Shown here: positions 17,926 to 29,439 of the stretch, piece after piece
Position numbering within the stretch: the first letter of the stretch is position 1
Layout: each line of letters starts with the position of its first letter
Assembly (NCBI GenBank): GCA_030428945.1
Contig: JAUIEC010000014.1
Coordinates: 1-64,000, forward strand
Source of the DNA: Phycisphaerae bacterium
GTDB taxonomy: Bacteria > Planctomycetota > Phycisphaerae > UBA1845 > Fen-1342
DNA: 64,000 nucleotides
Direction of reading: 5' to 3'
The notes under the pieces: model-generated
Database searches by the model: none
What the model was told of the DNA's origin: nothing
What the model saw: only the letters and a program-made list of their open reading frames with translations
Program-made: the position numbers and the translations under genes

Positions 17926-19100
17926 CAGTGACTGGCCGTAGCCGCCCGGAACGTGCGGATCCGCCGGGCCGCCTCGCCGAGTTCCTCGTCGGACTTGGCG
18001 AAGCAGAACCGCAGCAGTCCTTCGCCGGCCGCGCTCTGGTAGAAGGCGCTGCCCGGAATCGACGCGACCCGGGTCTCCTCGAGCAGGGCCATCGCGGCCT
18101 GCTTCGAGGTTTCGAAGCCCAGGTGCGAAACGTCGGCCAGCACGTAGTACGCGCCCTGCGGCACGATCGGGGTCAGGCCGGCGTCGTTCAGCGCGGCGCA
18201 GATCGTGTCACGCTTCCGCTGGTAGTCGGCCGCCAGGTCGCGATAGAACTCCGGCGGCGCTTCGAGCCCGTTGGCGACGCCGTGCTGCAGCGGCGTGGCG
18301 GCGCAGACGTAGAACAGGTCGTTGGCCATGTTCATCGCGTGCGCGATCTCCCGGGGCGCGACGGCGTACCCCATCCGCCAGCCGGTGATGCTGAAGGTCT
18401 TGGAGAAGCCCATGATCGAGACGGTCCGCTCGCCGAGGCTGCCGACCGTCGCGGGCGAGATGTGCTTCCGGCCGTCGTAGACGATGTACTCGTAGATCTC
18501 GTCGGTGATCACCAGCAGGTCGTGCTCGCGGGCGACGCGATCGACCATTTCGAGTTCCTCGCGGGTGATCAGCTTGCCGCTGGGATTCGACGGCGTGCAG
18601 AGCATCAGGGCCCGCGTCTCGGGCGTGATCGCCGCCCGCAGCTCACGCTCGACCAGGGCGAAGCTCGGCGGCGCCAGCGGCAGGAACTGCGGCCGCAGAC
18701 CGGCCAGCTTGGCCTGGTTCAGGTGGTAGCCGTAGTACGGTTCGGGCAGCAGGATGCCGTCGCCCGGGTTCAGCAGCGCCATGCAGGCCAGGGCGAAGGC
18801 GCCGGTCGAGCCGACCGTGACGACGATCTGCCCCTCCGGGTCGGCGTCGATCCCGTTGTCGCGCTTCAGCTTGGCGGCGATCGCGTTCCGCAGGCGCGTG
18901 CTGCCTTCCGGGAACGAGTAGGTGCTGTGACGGTCGCGGATCGCCTGGATCGCGCCGTCGGCCACCAGCGGCGGCGTCGGCAGGTCGCCCAGCCCCTGGC
19001 CGAGGTTGATCGCCTCCAGGCGGGCACATTCCCGGGTCATGTTGCGGATTTCGCTCTGCTGAATGTCCCGGATCCGATCGGCGATGAACTGCCCCGGCAT
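17925..19100 (-). CDS. class I/II aminotransferase, probable methionine-salvage transaminase
   Basis: A 391-residue fold-type I PLP enzyme. PLP-binding residues are seen as TPSNPSGKLIT, ITDEIYEYIVYDG and SFSKTFSITGWRMGY-type sequence (FSKTFSITGWRMGY, Lys as Schiff base). The ATG has GGAG seven bases upstream. As first gene of the mtnB-mtnD-mtnC operon, it is the natural candidate for the last step, transamination of 2-keto-4-methylthiobutyrate to methionine (the MtnE role). By sequence alone it could also be a broad aspartate or aromatic aminotransferase. The operon lacks MTA nucleosidase or phosphorylase, kinase and isomerase genes, which must lie elsewhere. Confidence 0.85.
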   Translation of the reverse strand: MPGQFIADRIRDIQQSEIRNMTRECARLEAINLGQGLGDLPTPPLVADGAIQAIRDRHSTYSFPEGSTRLRNAIAAKLKRDNGIDADPEGQIVVTVGSTGAFALACMALLNPGDGILLPEPYYGYHLNQAKLAGLRPQFLPLAPPSFALVERELRAAITPETRALMLCTPSNPSGKLITREELEMVDRVAREHDLLVITDEIYEYIVYDGRKHISPATVGSLGERTVSIMGFSKTFSITGWRMGYAVAPREIAHAMNMANDLFYVCAATPLQHGVANGLEAPPEFYRDLAADYQRKRDTICAALNDAGLTPIVPQGAYYVLADVSHLGFETSKQAAMALLEETRVASIPGSAFYQSAAGEGLLRFCFAKSDEELGEAARRIRTFRAATASH

Positions 19101-19214
19101 GCTGCCACTCCGCTTTCGATTTCGGTTCGCCCCAGCCCGGCATCGTCGCGGCCGGTGGGGGCGGCGTCAACAACGATCCCCGCGGCGCACCTCGCTCGCT
19201 ACGCGGGTCTGGCG

Positions 19215-19220
19215 TATAAT
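19215..19220 (+). promoter_or_regulatory. candidate -10 box for acnA
   Basis: A perfect TATAAT sits 48 bp before the aconitase start codon in a GC-rich spacer. The upstream -35 region (around 19192-19197) is a poor match, so this would be an extended or activator-dependent promoter. Inference only. Confidence 0.35.
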
Positions 19221-19267
19221 GTCCGGCCCGCATGACATCCAGGAAGCGCGACAGGGAGACCCCCGCG

Positions 19268-21973
<2,706 letters not shown>

Positions 21974-22002
21974 CGGTGAAGGAAACAGGGAACAGGGAAC
22001 CG
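21974..22002. repeat. purine tract after acnA
   Basis: Directly after the TGA come GTGAAGG, AAACAGG and two GGGAACA units in the sense orientation of acnA. It is a short member of the 7/8-mer tract family found at many 3' ends in this window. Confidence 0.7.
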
Positions 22003-22051
22003 GCGCGCTCGCCGTCACCCTGACCGCCAGTCCACTTGCAAGGACCTTGCC

Positions 22052-23839
22052 ATGATGGTTTCGCTGCGCGCCTGCGTGTTGCTGGGGATCTGTGTCTCGC
22101 TGGTGCAGGCCTCGCCGGCCGAGGACCTGCGGAAGCTGTTCGACGATCACCATGCCTGGGAGAAACAGGAGTGGCCCGCCGTCGCCCAGGCCCACGGCGA
22201 CTACAGCAACGCCGACCAACTGCACGACGTCAGCCTGGCCGGCTACGAACGCCGCCACCAGGCCCGCCTCGACATGCAGGCCAGGCTGCACGCCATCCCG
22301 CGGGCCGAACTGAGCCCCGCCGATCAGCTCAACTACGACCTGTTCGACTGGGAACTCGCCCGGGACATCGACGGATACCGCTTCGGCGGACACCTCGTCG
22401 CCGTCGGCGGACGCATGGGACCCCAGACGCAACTCCCCGAACTGCACGCCCGCGTCAACTTCCGCACCGAGCGCGACTATCGCAACTACCTCAGCCGCCT
22501 CCGCCAGGTGCCCGGCATGATCGCCGACACGCGGGCCCTGCTCGAAAAAGGCCTCGCCGAGGGACGCACCCCGCCCGAAATCACGCTGGTCAACGTCGCC
22601 AGCCAGTTCGACAAGCTGTCCAGCGGCGGACTCGACGCCCTCGCCGAACCGTTCGACAGGTTCCCCGACACGATCCCCGCCGCAACCCGCACCGAGATCC
22701 GCGCCGAGTTCGACAGCCTGATCCCGCCGATCGTCGCCGCCTGCCAGACCCTGCGCGGCTACCTGGCCGACACCTACATCCCCGGCAGCCGCAAGACGAT
22801 CGCCGCCCACGACTGGCCCGACGGCCAGGCCTACTACGCCCACCAGTTGCGGGTGATGACCACCACCGACCTGAGCGCCCGCCAGATCCACGAACTGGGC
22901 CTCTCCGAGGTCAAACGGATCCGGGCCGAGATGATGCAGGTCATCGCCCGCAGCGACTACCTGACCCGCTTCCCCGACCAGAAGAACCTCGACGACGACA
23001 CGCTCTTCCGCAACTTCACCAGGTACCTCCGCGAAGACCCGCGCTTCTACTACGACCGCCCCGAAGACCTGCTCGCCGGATACCGCGAAATCTGCAAGCG
23101 GATCGACCCGTGGCTGCCGACCCTGTTCGGCCACCTGCCGCGCCTGCCCTACGGCGTCAAGGAGATCCCGGCCGTCACCGCCCCGACCCAGACCACGGCC
23201 TACTACCAGCCGGGCAGCCTGCCGAACGGACAGCCGGGCTGGTTCTACGCGAACACCTACGCCCTGAAGCAGCGCCCGAAGTACGAGATGATCGCCCTGG
23301 CCGTCCACGAAGCGGTCCCCGGCCACCACCTGCAGATCGCGATCGCGCAGGAACTCGAGGACGTCCCCGCGTTCCGCAAGAGCTTCTGGATCACCGCCTA
23401 CGGCGAGGGCTGGGCCCTGTACTCGGAACGGCTCGGCATCGAGATGGGGCTATACAGCGACCCCTACGATGACTTCGGCCGCCTGTTGTACGAGATGTGG
23501 CGGGCGACCCGCCTGGTGGTCGACCCCGGCATGCACGCCCTCGGCTGGTCACGCCAGCAGGCGATCGACTTCATGCTGGCCAACACCGCCCTGAGCGAAA
23601 TCAACATCCGCAACGAAGTCGACCGCTACATCAGTTGGCCCGGCCAGGCCTGCGGCTACAAGATCGGCGAACTGAAGATCCGCGAACTGCGCACCCTGGC
23701 CGAACAGCAGCTCGGCGCAGACTTCGACCTGCGCAGCTTCCACGACCAGGTCCTCGGCACCGGCCCGATCCCGATGAACGTCCTCGAACAACGCATCCGC
23801 GACTGGATCAACACGCAACAACGGACGGAAGCGAACTAG
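22052..23839 (+). CDS. DUF885 family secreted protein
   Basis: A 595-residue protein with a signal peptide (residues 1-21). It matches the DUF885 architecture: helical throughout, with HEAVPGHHLQ near residue 419, a zinc-peptidase-like HExxxH arrangement, followed by YGEGWALYSERLG. DUF885 proteins are thought to be metallopeptidase-like exported proteins of unclear substrate. The start has two consecutive ATG codons, and the first was used. It follows acnA by 78 bp but its role shows no link to the TCA cycle. It ends in a convergent junction with a strong hairpin. Confidence 0.85.
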   Translation: MMVSLRACVLLGICVSLVQASPAEDLRKLFDDHHAWEKQEWPAVAQAHGDYSNADQLHDVSLAGYERRHQARLDMQARLHAIPRAELSPADQLNYDLFDWELARDIDGYRFGGHLVAVGGRMGPQTQLPELHARVNFRTERDYRNYLSRLRQVPGMIADTRALLEKGLAEGRTPPEITLVNVASQFDKLSSGGLDALAEPFDRFPDTIPAATRTEIRAEFDSLIPPIVAACQTLRGYLADTYIPGSRKTIAAHDWPDGQAYYAHQLRVMTTTDLSARQIHELGLSEVKRIRAEMMQVIARSDYLTRFPDQKNLDDDTLFRNFTRYLREDPRFYYDRPEDLLAGYREICKRIDPWLPTLFGHLPRLPYGVKEIPAVTAPTQTTAYYQPGSLPNGQPGWFYANTYALKQRPKYEMIALAVHEAVPGHHLQIAIAQELEDVPAFRKSFWITAYGEGWALYSERLGIEMGLYSDPYDDFGRLLYEMWRATRLVVDPGMHALGWSRQQAIDFMLANTALSEINIRNEVDRYISWPGQACGYKIGELKIRELRTLAEQQLGADFDLRSFHDQVLGTGPIPMNVLEQRIRDWINTQQRTEAN

Positions 23840-23860
23840 GCCGTGCTTGACGGATGCAAC

Positions 23861-23992
23861 TGAGCTGCCAAGGCCGCGAAAAGATGGAAATGTGAAGGAG
23901 TGAAAGAGGGCGGTTTCGCGACGTTCTTCCCTCTTTCACTCCTTCACTTTTTGACGGCGGCAACAACGCGATTGGATCCATCAAACAGAACC
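23861..23992. repeat. convergent-junction element, copy 3
   Basis: It begins CTGCCAAGGCCG and contains a perfect 19-bp inverted repeat, GTGAAGGAGTGAAAGAGGG at 23892-23910 and its complement at 23929-23947, with an 18-base loop. The right arm is followed by TTTTT, then the head GGCGGCAACAACGCG with TTGGATCC and CAAACAGAACC. It matches 15816-15957 in order and composition. Confidence 0.9.
23892..23954 (+). terminator. intrinsic terminator inside the convergent-junction element
   Basis: The 19-bp perfect stem with an 18-base loop is followed on the plus strand by TTTTTG, 53 bp after the stop codon of the DUF885 gene. On the minus strand the same stem is followed by the T-rich ATTTCCATCTTTTC, so it may terminate the facing gene as well. 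Confidence 0.7.
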
Positions 23993-24044
23993 GAGCCGCG
24001 CGCGATCGAAACGGACAGGATCCCTCACGTGCGTACGTGCTTGC

Positions 24045-26189
24045 TCACGTGCTTCCTTGCTCACTGGCAGCGACCTCGTTCGCCCGGACCCGCTTCCACG
24101 CGATCGCCAGGATCGGCCGCAGGTTCCTTTCCATGTCACCATACGCCTGCAACGCCCACGTCAGCCCGGACCCGGCGCTCGGATTGATCTCGACCGCCCG
24201 CCGCGCCGCGGTCTCCGCCAGGCCCACCAGGTCCGCAGTCGCCGCCGTCGCGATCAGACGCGCCAGAAACGGCGACGGCGCCAGCCGCGACCAGTCCAGC
24301 AGGATCTCGCCCGACATCAGGATCCCCGGCTCGTCGAACGCGTCCGGCCGGCGGGCAATCGTCAGCAGACCCGGCAGCAGAAACGGGTTCTCGCCCAGCG
24401 CATCCGCGACCTCCCCCCAGCCCAGCGCGGCGGCCAGCCGCAACTTGCCCTCGGCCGGCGGCGAGAACTTGTGCTCGGTTCGCGCCCAGGTCAGCAGATC
24501 CGCCCGCAGTGCCGCCTGCCGCGCCGCCGGCCAGTGCCGCACCACTTCCACCTCGGGCTCGTCATCGGCTTCGTACGACCGGCCGCCCAACCGCCAGCGG
24601 GCCACCGGGTCGCCCAGTCGGGCCCGCCAACCGTCGTAGTCGTACCCGTCCGTATCAGACTCCGGACCGAACCACCGCCGCGCGATCTGCGGATACTCGT
24701 GCCGCATCCGCCACGCGACCTCGATGTCGGCATCGTCCATCTCGTGATGCGGCTCGTACGATTCCACGTGACGCCGCGCGGCCGCTTCCCCCCGCGCGTC
24801 ACCCGCGTCGAGCAGCACCCGCACCGCGTCGGCCGGAACCCACTCGTCTCCCAACCTGCGCTCCGCCAGCGCCACCCACGCTTCACCCTCCGACCAGGTG
24901 TCCACCTCGGCATCGTGATAGCGCCCGTCACGGTAGCGATACAGCGTGTCCTTCAGCCGCATCCAGTCCCGCAGCGATTCGGTCGCCCGCTGATCCATCT
25001 CCGCGATCACGTCATCGGTCAGCACCAGCAGGTCCGGCTGCGCGGGAACCTCGCGCGGCCGCAGCGTGCCCCGCGACCACTCCGGCCCTTCGTCGAGCGC
25101 CTCAAGCTGCGCGACGCACGCGTCCGCGAAATCCGCATCGTCCGGGAACGCCGCCCGCAGGGCATCCGGCAGCGACCTGCCACGCAGCAGTTTCGTCAGC
25201 GGGCGCCCCGGCAGAAACCGCACCTCCCGACACGACCCGCCCAGGTGAGTGACCTCTGGCACCCCCAGCAGCGGCGCCCCGATGTCCTCCCGTTTCCACC
25301 CGCGGGCCCCGGCCGCCCGCCGAACGGCCGCCAGCGCCCGGCCGCGCTGCTGGTCGAGTTCCCGATACCGCGCCGCGAGGTCCTCGGCTACCGCCTCGGG
25401 CCCCTTGTCGGCGATCCGGGCTGCCAGGGCGCGGGACCGCGTCCGCACCTCGAACTGATCATCACCATCCGAGAACTCGATCTGCAGCGCACCGGGCGTG
25501 CAGATCTCGACATGCGCCCGTGCATCGGGCAACCGTTCGGCCAGCCGCACCAGGGTCTGGCCGATGCGACCGGTCGGCTCGACGGCCGCGCGCAGGCTGG
25601 CTTCGTCCACCAGCGCATCCGGGTTGTCCAACGCCTTGCAGACTCCGAGCCAGACCAGTGCCTGCGCGATGGATCCGGTGTCCGCATCCTCTGCCTGCGA
25701 TGGCGATCCGGTTTCGAACTCGGTTTCCCGTGGCGGCTGCGACAGGTAACGGGCAATCAGCCGCGGTGACGGACACTTGCCGAACCAGATCTGCCCCGAC
25801 CACCAGTCCCGCAGCAGCGTGGCTGCGTCCGTCGCCTGCAGCGCGGCCGCGGTCAGCGACGTGCCCACGTCGATCGAGCCCGTGCCGTGCGCTTCAAACG
25901 ACCACGAACCGCGCCCCTCGCGCCTCAGCGACACCTTCCGCTCGGCCGCAAAGTACCGCAGCACGTGCAGCACATCGCGGCGCAGCGCATCGACCCGGAC
26001 GTAGGTGTTCAACAGGTGCTCGACATCGACCGCATCGCGATCCACCGCGACGGTCGACATCGGTTCCCCCGGAAGGATCCAGAAGGCGTCGTCACCGTCC
26101 GTGAACTCAATCCCGATCCCGAGCGGATCCATGTGCAGCGTCCAACCCGACGCACACGCCCGCGACCGAACCTCCGCCTCCCAACCCAT
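24045..26189 (-). CDS. large hypothetical protein with internal duplication
   Basis: A 714-residue acidic, Trp- and Asp-rich protein without signal peptide or membrane helix, probably cytoplasmic. Two related segments are visible: GIEFTDGDDAFWILPG near residue 25 and LQIEFSDGDDQFEVRT near residue 235. Each is followed by a helical stretch, which suggests an ancient duplication. The C-terminal third is rich in helical WARTEHKF- and LLDWSRLAPS-type sequence. No family is recognised. The ATG at 26189 was chosen because GGGGAG precedes it. The last residues (SEQGST) and the TGA are encoded by an AAGCA/GTGAGCAAGC tract. Confidence 0.6.
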   Translation of the reverse strand: MGWEAEVRSRACASGWTLHMDPLGIGIEFTDGDDAFWILPGEPMSTVAVDRDAVDVEHLLNTYVRVDALRRDVLHVLRYFAAERKVSLRREGRGSWSFEAHGTGSIDVGTSLTAAALQATDAATLLRDWWSGQIWFGKCPSPRLIARYLSQPPRETEFETGSPSQAEDADTGSIAQALVWLGVCKALDNPDALVDEASLRAAVEPTGRIGQTLVRLAERLPDARAHVEICTPGALQIEFSDGDDQFEVRTRSRALAARIADKGPEAVAEDLAARYRELDQQRGRALAAVRRAAGARGWKREDIGAPLLGVPEVTHLGGSCREVRFLPGRPLTKLLRGRSLPDALRAAFPDDADFADACVAQLEALDEGPEWSRGTLRPREVPAQPDLLVLTDDVIAEMDQRATESLRDWMRLKDTLYRYRDGRYHDAEVDTWSEGEAWVALAERRLGDEWVPADAVRVLLDAGDARGEAAARRHVESYEPHHEMDDADIEVAWRMRHEYPQIARRWFGPESDTDGYDYDGWRARLGDPVARWRLGGRSYEADDEPEVEVVRHWPAARQAALRADLLTWARTEHKFSPPAEGKLRLAAALGWGEVADALGENPFLLPGLLTIARRPDAFDEPGILMSGEILLDWSRLAPSPFLARLIATAATADLVGLAETAARRAVEINPSAGSGLTWALQAYGDMERNLRPILAIAWKRVRANEVAASEQGST

Positions 26190-26685
26190 GCGCACTCCCC
26201 GGTGGCAATGAACCGGCATCCATGTACACAAACGAACAGGTTAACCAAAGAAGTCCCAAACTTCGCCAACCCTTGAGACCCCCCGGCTTGCCTCGCTCCC
26301 TCGCTCCCTCGCTCCCTGTTCCCTGTTCCCTGTTCCCTGTTCCCGGCATTTTATACTTGCATCCCCCGCAACCCGTGGTCATGCTTACTGGCTGGCGAGA
26401 CGTCCGTTCTGGTTCGTCTCCAGGGAGCGACACGTCCGTCGCATGTCTTGAGCTTGTTTGGAGCGGCACGCGCCGCCGACGGCCCTTCGCGGCCGCCATG
26501 TCTGTCTGACTGAATGGGGCCTGGCCCCGCAGAAGTCGTGATTCCGTTTGGCCTGACGGTGTGGCTGGAGCATCGTCGCGCCAGGCATGTCTTTGCGGGT
26601 TCTTCCGCAAGCAGTGTGATGCGCAACCGGGGACTCCCTCGTCAGCCCGCCAGCGGTGCGGGTTGTGTCGTTGCGCACAGAGTGA
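26190..26685. other. 496-bp divergent spacer with a CT-rich tract
   Basis: The stretch at 26291-26344 is a pyrimidine tract of TCGCTCCC and TGTTCCC units (plus strand). It is not at a 3' end, so it is an exception to the usual placement. The remaining roughly 300 bp (26390-26680) have open frames on both strands but no recognised product. No clear promoter was seen. Confidence 0.6.
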
Positions 26686-28320
26686 ATGCTCATGCGAATC
26701 TTCGCCTGCAGCGCCCTGGCGCTGTGCGCCATCGCTGCGCCGGCTCAGACGCTCGACTTCGCCGAGGTTACCGTCGACCGCGGCCTGCTCTACAGCGGCA
26801 ACTGCGGCCCCGGGTGCGCGGTCGCCGTCGGAGACTACAACGACGACGGCTGGGAAGACGTGCTGCTGATCGGGCGCGGAAACAACACCAGCCTGGCGCT
26901 CTTTCGCAACGTCGGCGGCCACTTCGTCGACGCCTCCGCCACCGACCTGCCCGACCCAAGGCCACGTTGCAGCGGCGCCATCTTCTGCGACCTGGACGGC
27001 GACGGCGACCAGGACCTGGCCCTGGCCCGCTGGCACGCCAACACCAACAGCACCAGCTTCTTCGCGCTCGAGAACCGCGACGGCCGCTACGTGCGGCGCG
27101 ACGGGCTGGCCCCGGTCGGCGAGCGTTACGGGAAACTGGCCGGCCTGACCGCCGGCGACATCGACCGCGACGGCCTGCCCGAGGTGATCCTGCTGCGACC
27201 AAGCGGCGGCTGCCTGATCGACAACCTCGGCGACTGGAACTTCGTCGACACGACCGAAGCGGCCGGGCTGTCGCTGCAGCGTGACGGACTGGTCGGAAAC
27301 TGGAGCGGGGTCCTGGCCCGCTTCTCCAGCGCGGCCAGGCTCGACCTGCACGTCGCGATCGACTACGGCCCGGATGTGCACGCCCACAACGACGGGGCCG
27401 GCGGCTTCACCGACCAGGGCGAGCAGGTCGGCACCGGGCATGTCGGCAACGACATGGGTGTCGCGGTCAGTGACGTCGACAACGACGGCGACCTCGACAT
27501 CTTCTCGACCAACATCTTCGCGCACACGCTGTACATCAACGACGGTAGCGGGCAGTTCAGCGACGAGGCCACGCCGCGGGGCGCATCGGACCCGGTCATG
27601 GATCAGAGCCGCTGGGGCTACGGCTGCACGTTCGCCGACCTCGACCTGGACGGCGACGAGGACCTCGTCACGATGGCCGTTCCCGGAGCCGGCACGATCC
27701 TGCTGAACGACGGCACCGGCCACTTCGCGCCGGCGGAGTTCACCGGCGTGGATCTGCACGGGTACGGGCTGGTCGCCCTGGACTTTGATCGCGACGGCGA
27801 CCTCGACCTGCTGACCACGCACGCCAGCGTTCCGCCGCGGCTGTTCGAGAGAGTCGGCACCCCCGACGGCAACTGGCTCGGCGTTCGGCTGCGCGGGCGA
27901 TCCTCGGCCGTCGACGGGCTCGGCGCCCGCGTGCACGTGGTCGCCGGCGGACAGTCGCAGATGCGCGAGATCTTCAATGGCGATTCGTTCTACAGCAGTC
28001 GCGGGCAGCGGGCGCACTTCGGACTCGGGCCGCAGACCGGCGCGGACGTGACGGTCGTCTGGCCGTCGGGGCTGGCGCAGCGTTTCGCCGGAGTCGCCGC
28101 CAACCAGACGCGGATCATCCTTGAGCCGCGGATGCACCCGGACGGCGGGCCGGTCGGCGACCTCGACGACGACTGCGACGTCGACCTGGACGACCTGCTG
28201 GTGGTGCTGACCCACTTCGGCAGCCCGGCCGGTAGCGCCGGAGACACCGACGGCGACGCCGACACGGACCTCGGCGACCTGGCCGATGTGCTCAGCCAGT
28301 TCGGCACGACCTGCCGGTAA
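26686..28320 (+). CDS. secreted FG-GAP/UnbV protein with C-terminal dockerin-like repeats
   Basis: A 544-residue exported protein. The signal peptide (1-20) is followed by several FG-GAP/VCBS calcium-binding blades (motifs such as GDYNDDGWEDV, CDLDGDGDQDL, SDVDNDGDLDIF, ADLDLDGDEDLV and LDFDRDGDLDLL), forming a beta-propeller. An ASPIC/UnbV domain lies at about 395-475 (NGDSFYSSRGQRAHFGLG). The tail has two dockerin-like EF-hand segments (GDLDDDCDVDLDDLLVVL and a second GDTDGDADTDLGDLADVL) ending in Cys-Arg, a sorting tail also present in the protein at 53128-56052. The start may be either of two Met codons six bases apart. Confidence 0.85.
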   Translation: MLMRIFACSALALCAIAAPAQTLDFAEVTVDRGLLYSGNCGPGCAVAVGDYNDDGWEDVLLIGRGNNTSLALFRNVGGHFVDASATDLPDPRPRCSGAIFCDLDGDGDQDLALARWHANTNSTSFFALENRDGRYVRRDGLAPVGERYGKLAGLTAGDIDRDGLPEVILLRPSGGCLIDNLGDWNFVDTTEAAGLSLQRDGLVGNWSGVLARFSSAARLDLHVAIDYGPDVHAHNDGAGGFTDQGEQVGTGHVGNDMGVAVSDVDNDGDLDIFSTNIFAHTLYINDGSGQFSDEATPRGASDPVMDQSRWGYGCTFADLDLDGDEDLVTMAVPGAGTILLNDGTGHFAPAEFTGVDLHGYGLVALDFDRDGDLDLLTTHASVPPRLFERVGTPDGNWLGVRLRGRSSAVDGLGARVHVVAGGQSQMREIFNGDSFYSSRGQRAHFGLGPQTGADVTVVWPSGLAQRFAGVAANQTRIILEPRMHPDGGPVGDLDDDCDVDLDDLLVVLTHFGSPAGSAGDTDGDADTDLGDLADVLSQFGTTCR

Positions 28321-28400
28321 GGAACGCCCGTACTCTCAAGCAGGCGCGATCCCCACCGCGGCTCGATAGTTCGCGGAATGCGCCACCGTGCTCAACTCGC

Positions 28401-28969
28401 TGTGCCAATGCTCTTGAGCTCTTGAGCAGTGTCTTCTCTGCGAGTGATTCTGGTGCCACTGCTCCTGAGCAGTGTCTTCTCAGCGCGGGTGACCCCGACG
28501 GCTAATCGGAGCAGGTGTAGGGTGCGTCATCGACGCGGCAGACCGCGCGTCCATCCGACGCGGAGACCGCATGCGTCGATGCCGCACCGCTTGGCAATCC
28601 CATCAACCGATACGGCCGAACCGAGGCACTCCCCCACCCGTCCGCTCGCTGCGCGCGCTCAACAGAAACCCGGCATCACGCGGTTAATCGGAGCAGGTGT
28701 AGGGTGCGTCATCGACGCGGCAGACCGCGCGTCCATCCGACGCGGAAGCCCCAGGCGTCGATGCCGCACCGCTTGGCAATCCCATCAACTGATACGGCCG
28801 AACCGAGGCACTCCCCCATCCGTCCGCTCGCTGCGCTCGCTCAAGAACGGGAAACCCGGCATCACGCGGTTAATCGGAGGGCGAGGAAGCGAGAGATTCT
28901 CAGCGCGGGTAACCCCGACGCCACCGCCTCGCGCACTCCTTCACGTCTGCGTCGCTTCACGGATGCCGG
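28401..28969. repeat. composite repeat region in a convergent junction (families 2 and 3)
   Basis: Between two convergent genes. 28401-28490 holds two CACTGCTC/GAGCAGTG hairpins followed by TCTTCTCTGCG or a close variant. Two tandem copies of a roughly 180-bp unit follow at 28508-28689 and 28690-28877 (GGAGCAGGTGTAGGGTGCG to GCGGTTAATC), then a remnant with GGAAGCGAGAG and CAGCGCGGGTAACCCC. The third copy is at 36934-37110. Inside each unit, GCGTC and GACGC arms give local hairpins. Confidence 0.85.
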
Positions 28970-29233
28970 TCAGCGAATCAGCTCTCGCTCGGCCTGCAGC
29001 CAGTCCTGCATGTCGTTGCCGTGCGTGCAGCCGCGTTCGAGAAAGATGTAGTACGCCCGGTCGCGAATCTGATCGGCGGTCGGACGGGCCGCGACGGCCG
29101 ACTTGCTCTTCCGCGGCGCGGCGGCCTTGGTGGCCCGTGGCTTGCTGCCACTGGCGGTCTTGCGAGCGGTCTTCTTCGTGGCGGTCCCGGTGCGCGGGCT
29201 GCGCTTACGGGCCGGCTTGCTGTCCTCTGGCAT
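28970..29233 (-). CDS. DUF2934 protein with basic N-terminal tail
   Basis: An 87-residue protein. Residues 1-50 are Lys/Arg/Ala/Ser-rich and resemble a disordered nucleic-acid-binding tail. Residues 53-87 match DUF2934 (IRDRAYYIFLERG, then WLQAERELI). The ATG has AAGGAG six bases upstream. The function of DUF2934 is unknown. The basic tail suggests association with DNA or RNA. Single gene, not part of an obvious operon. Confidence 0.82.
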   Translation of the reverse strand: MPEDSKPARKRSPRTGTATKKTARKTASGSKPRATKAAAPRKSKSAVAARPTADQIRDRAYYIFLERGCTHGNDMQDWLQAERELIR

Positions 29234-29374
29234 GGTGCACTCCTTGCATCGTTCTCAAAGCCCAGGGCGGAGAATGATACAGACCGATCCACCGGCTGAC
29301 CATACCCTTTTCATCGAACCCTAAGCCCTTTTACTGAAACAGGTTCTGTAACAATTTCGGACCAGGAACAACGC

Positions 29375-29405
29375 GGCCGGCGATGTCGCTGGGACACCGC
29401 CGGCC
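29375..29405 (-). terminator. hairpin downstream of the prepilin-like gene
   Basis: A perfect 8-bp inverted repeat GGCCGGCG/CGCCGGCC with a 15-base loop, 35 bp after the stop codon of the minus-strand gene. On the minus strand it is followed by GCGTTGTTCCTGG, only modestly T-rich, so termination is likely but not certain. Confidence 0.5.
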
Positions 29406-29439
29406 GATGATCGCAAACCCTCGGGGCTGCCGGGGAGGA

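Noticed and set aside
26385-26732. 115-residue minus-strand frame in a divergent spacer
   Set aside because: No ribosome binding site, no recognised motif, and it overlaps the start of the UnbV-domain gene.
28121-28320. Cellulosome component
   Set aside because: The dockerin-like tail is a duplicated EF-hand sorting segment shared with another secreted protein here, and no cohesin or scaffoldin is present.
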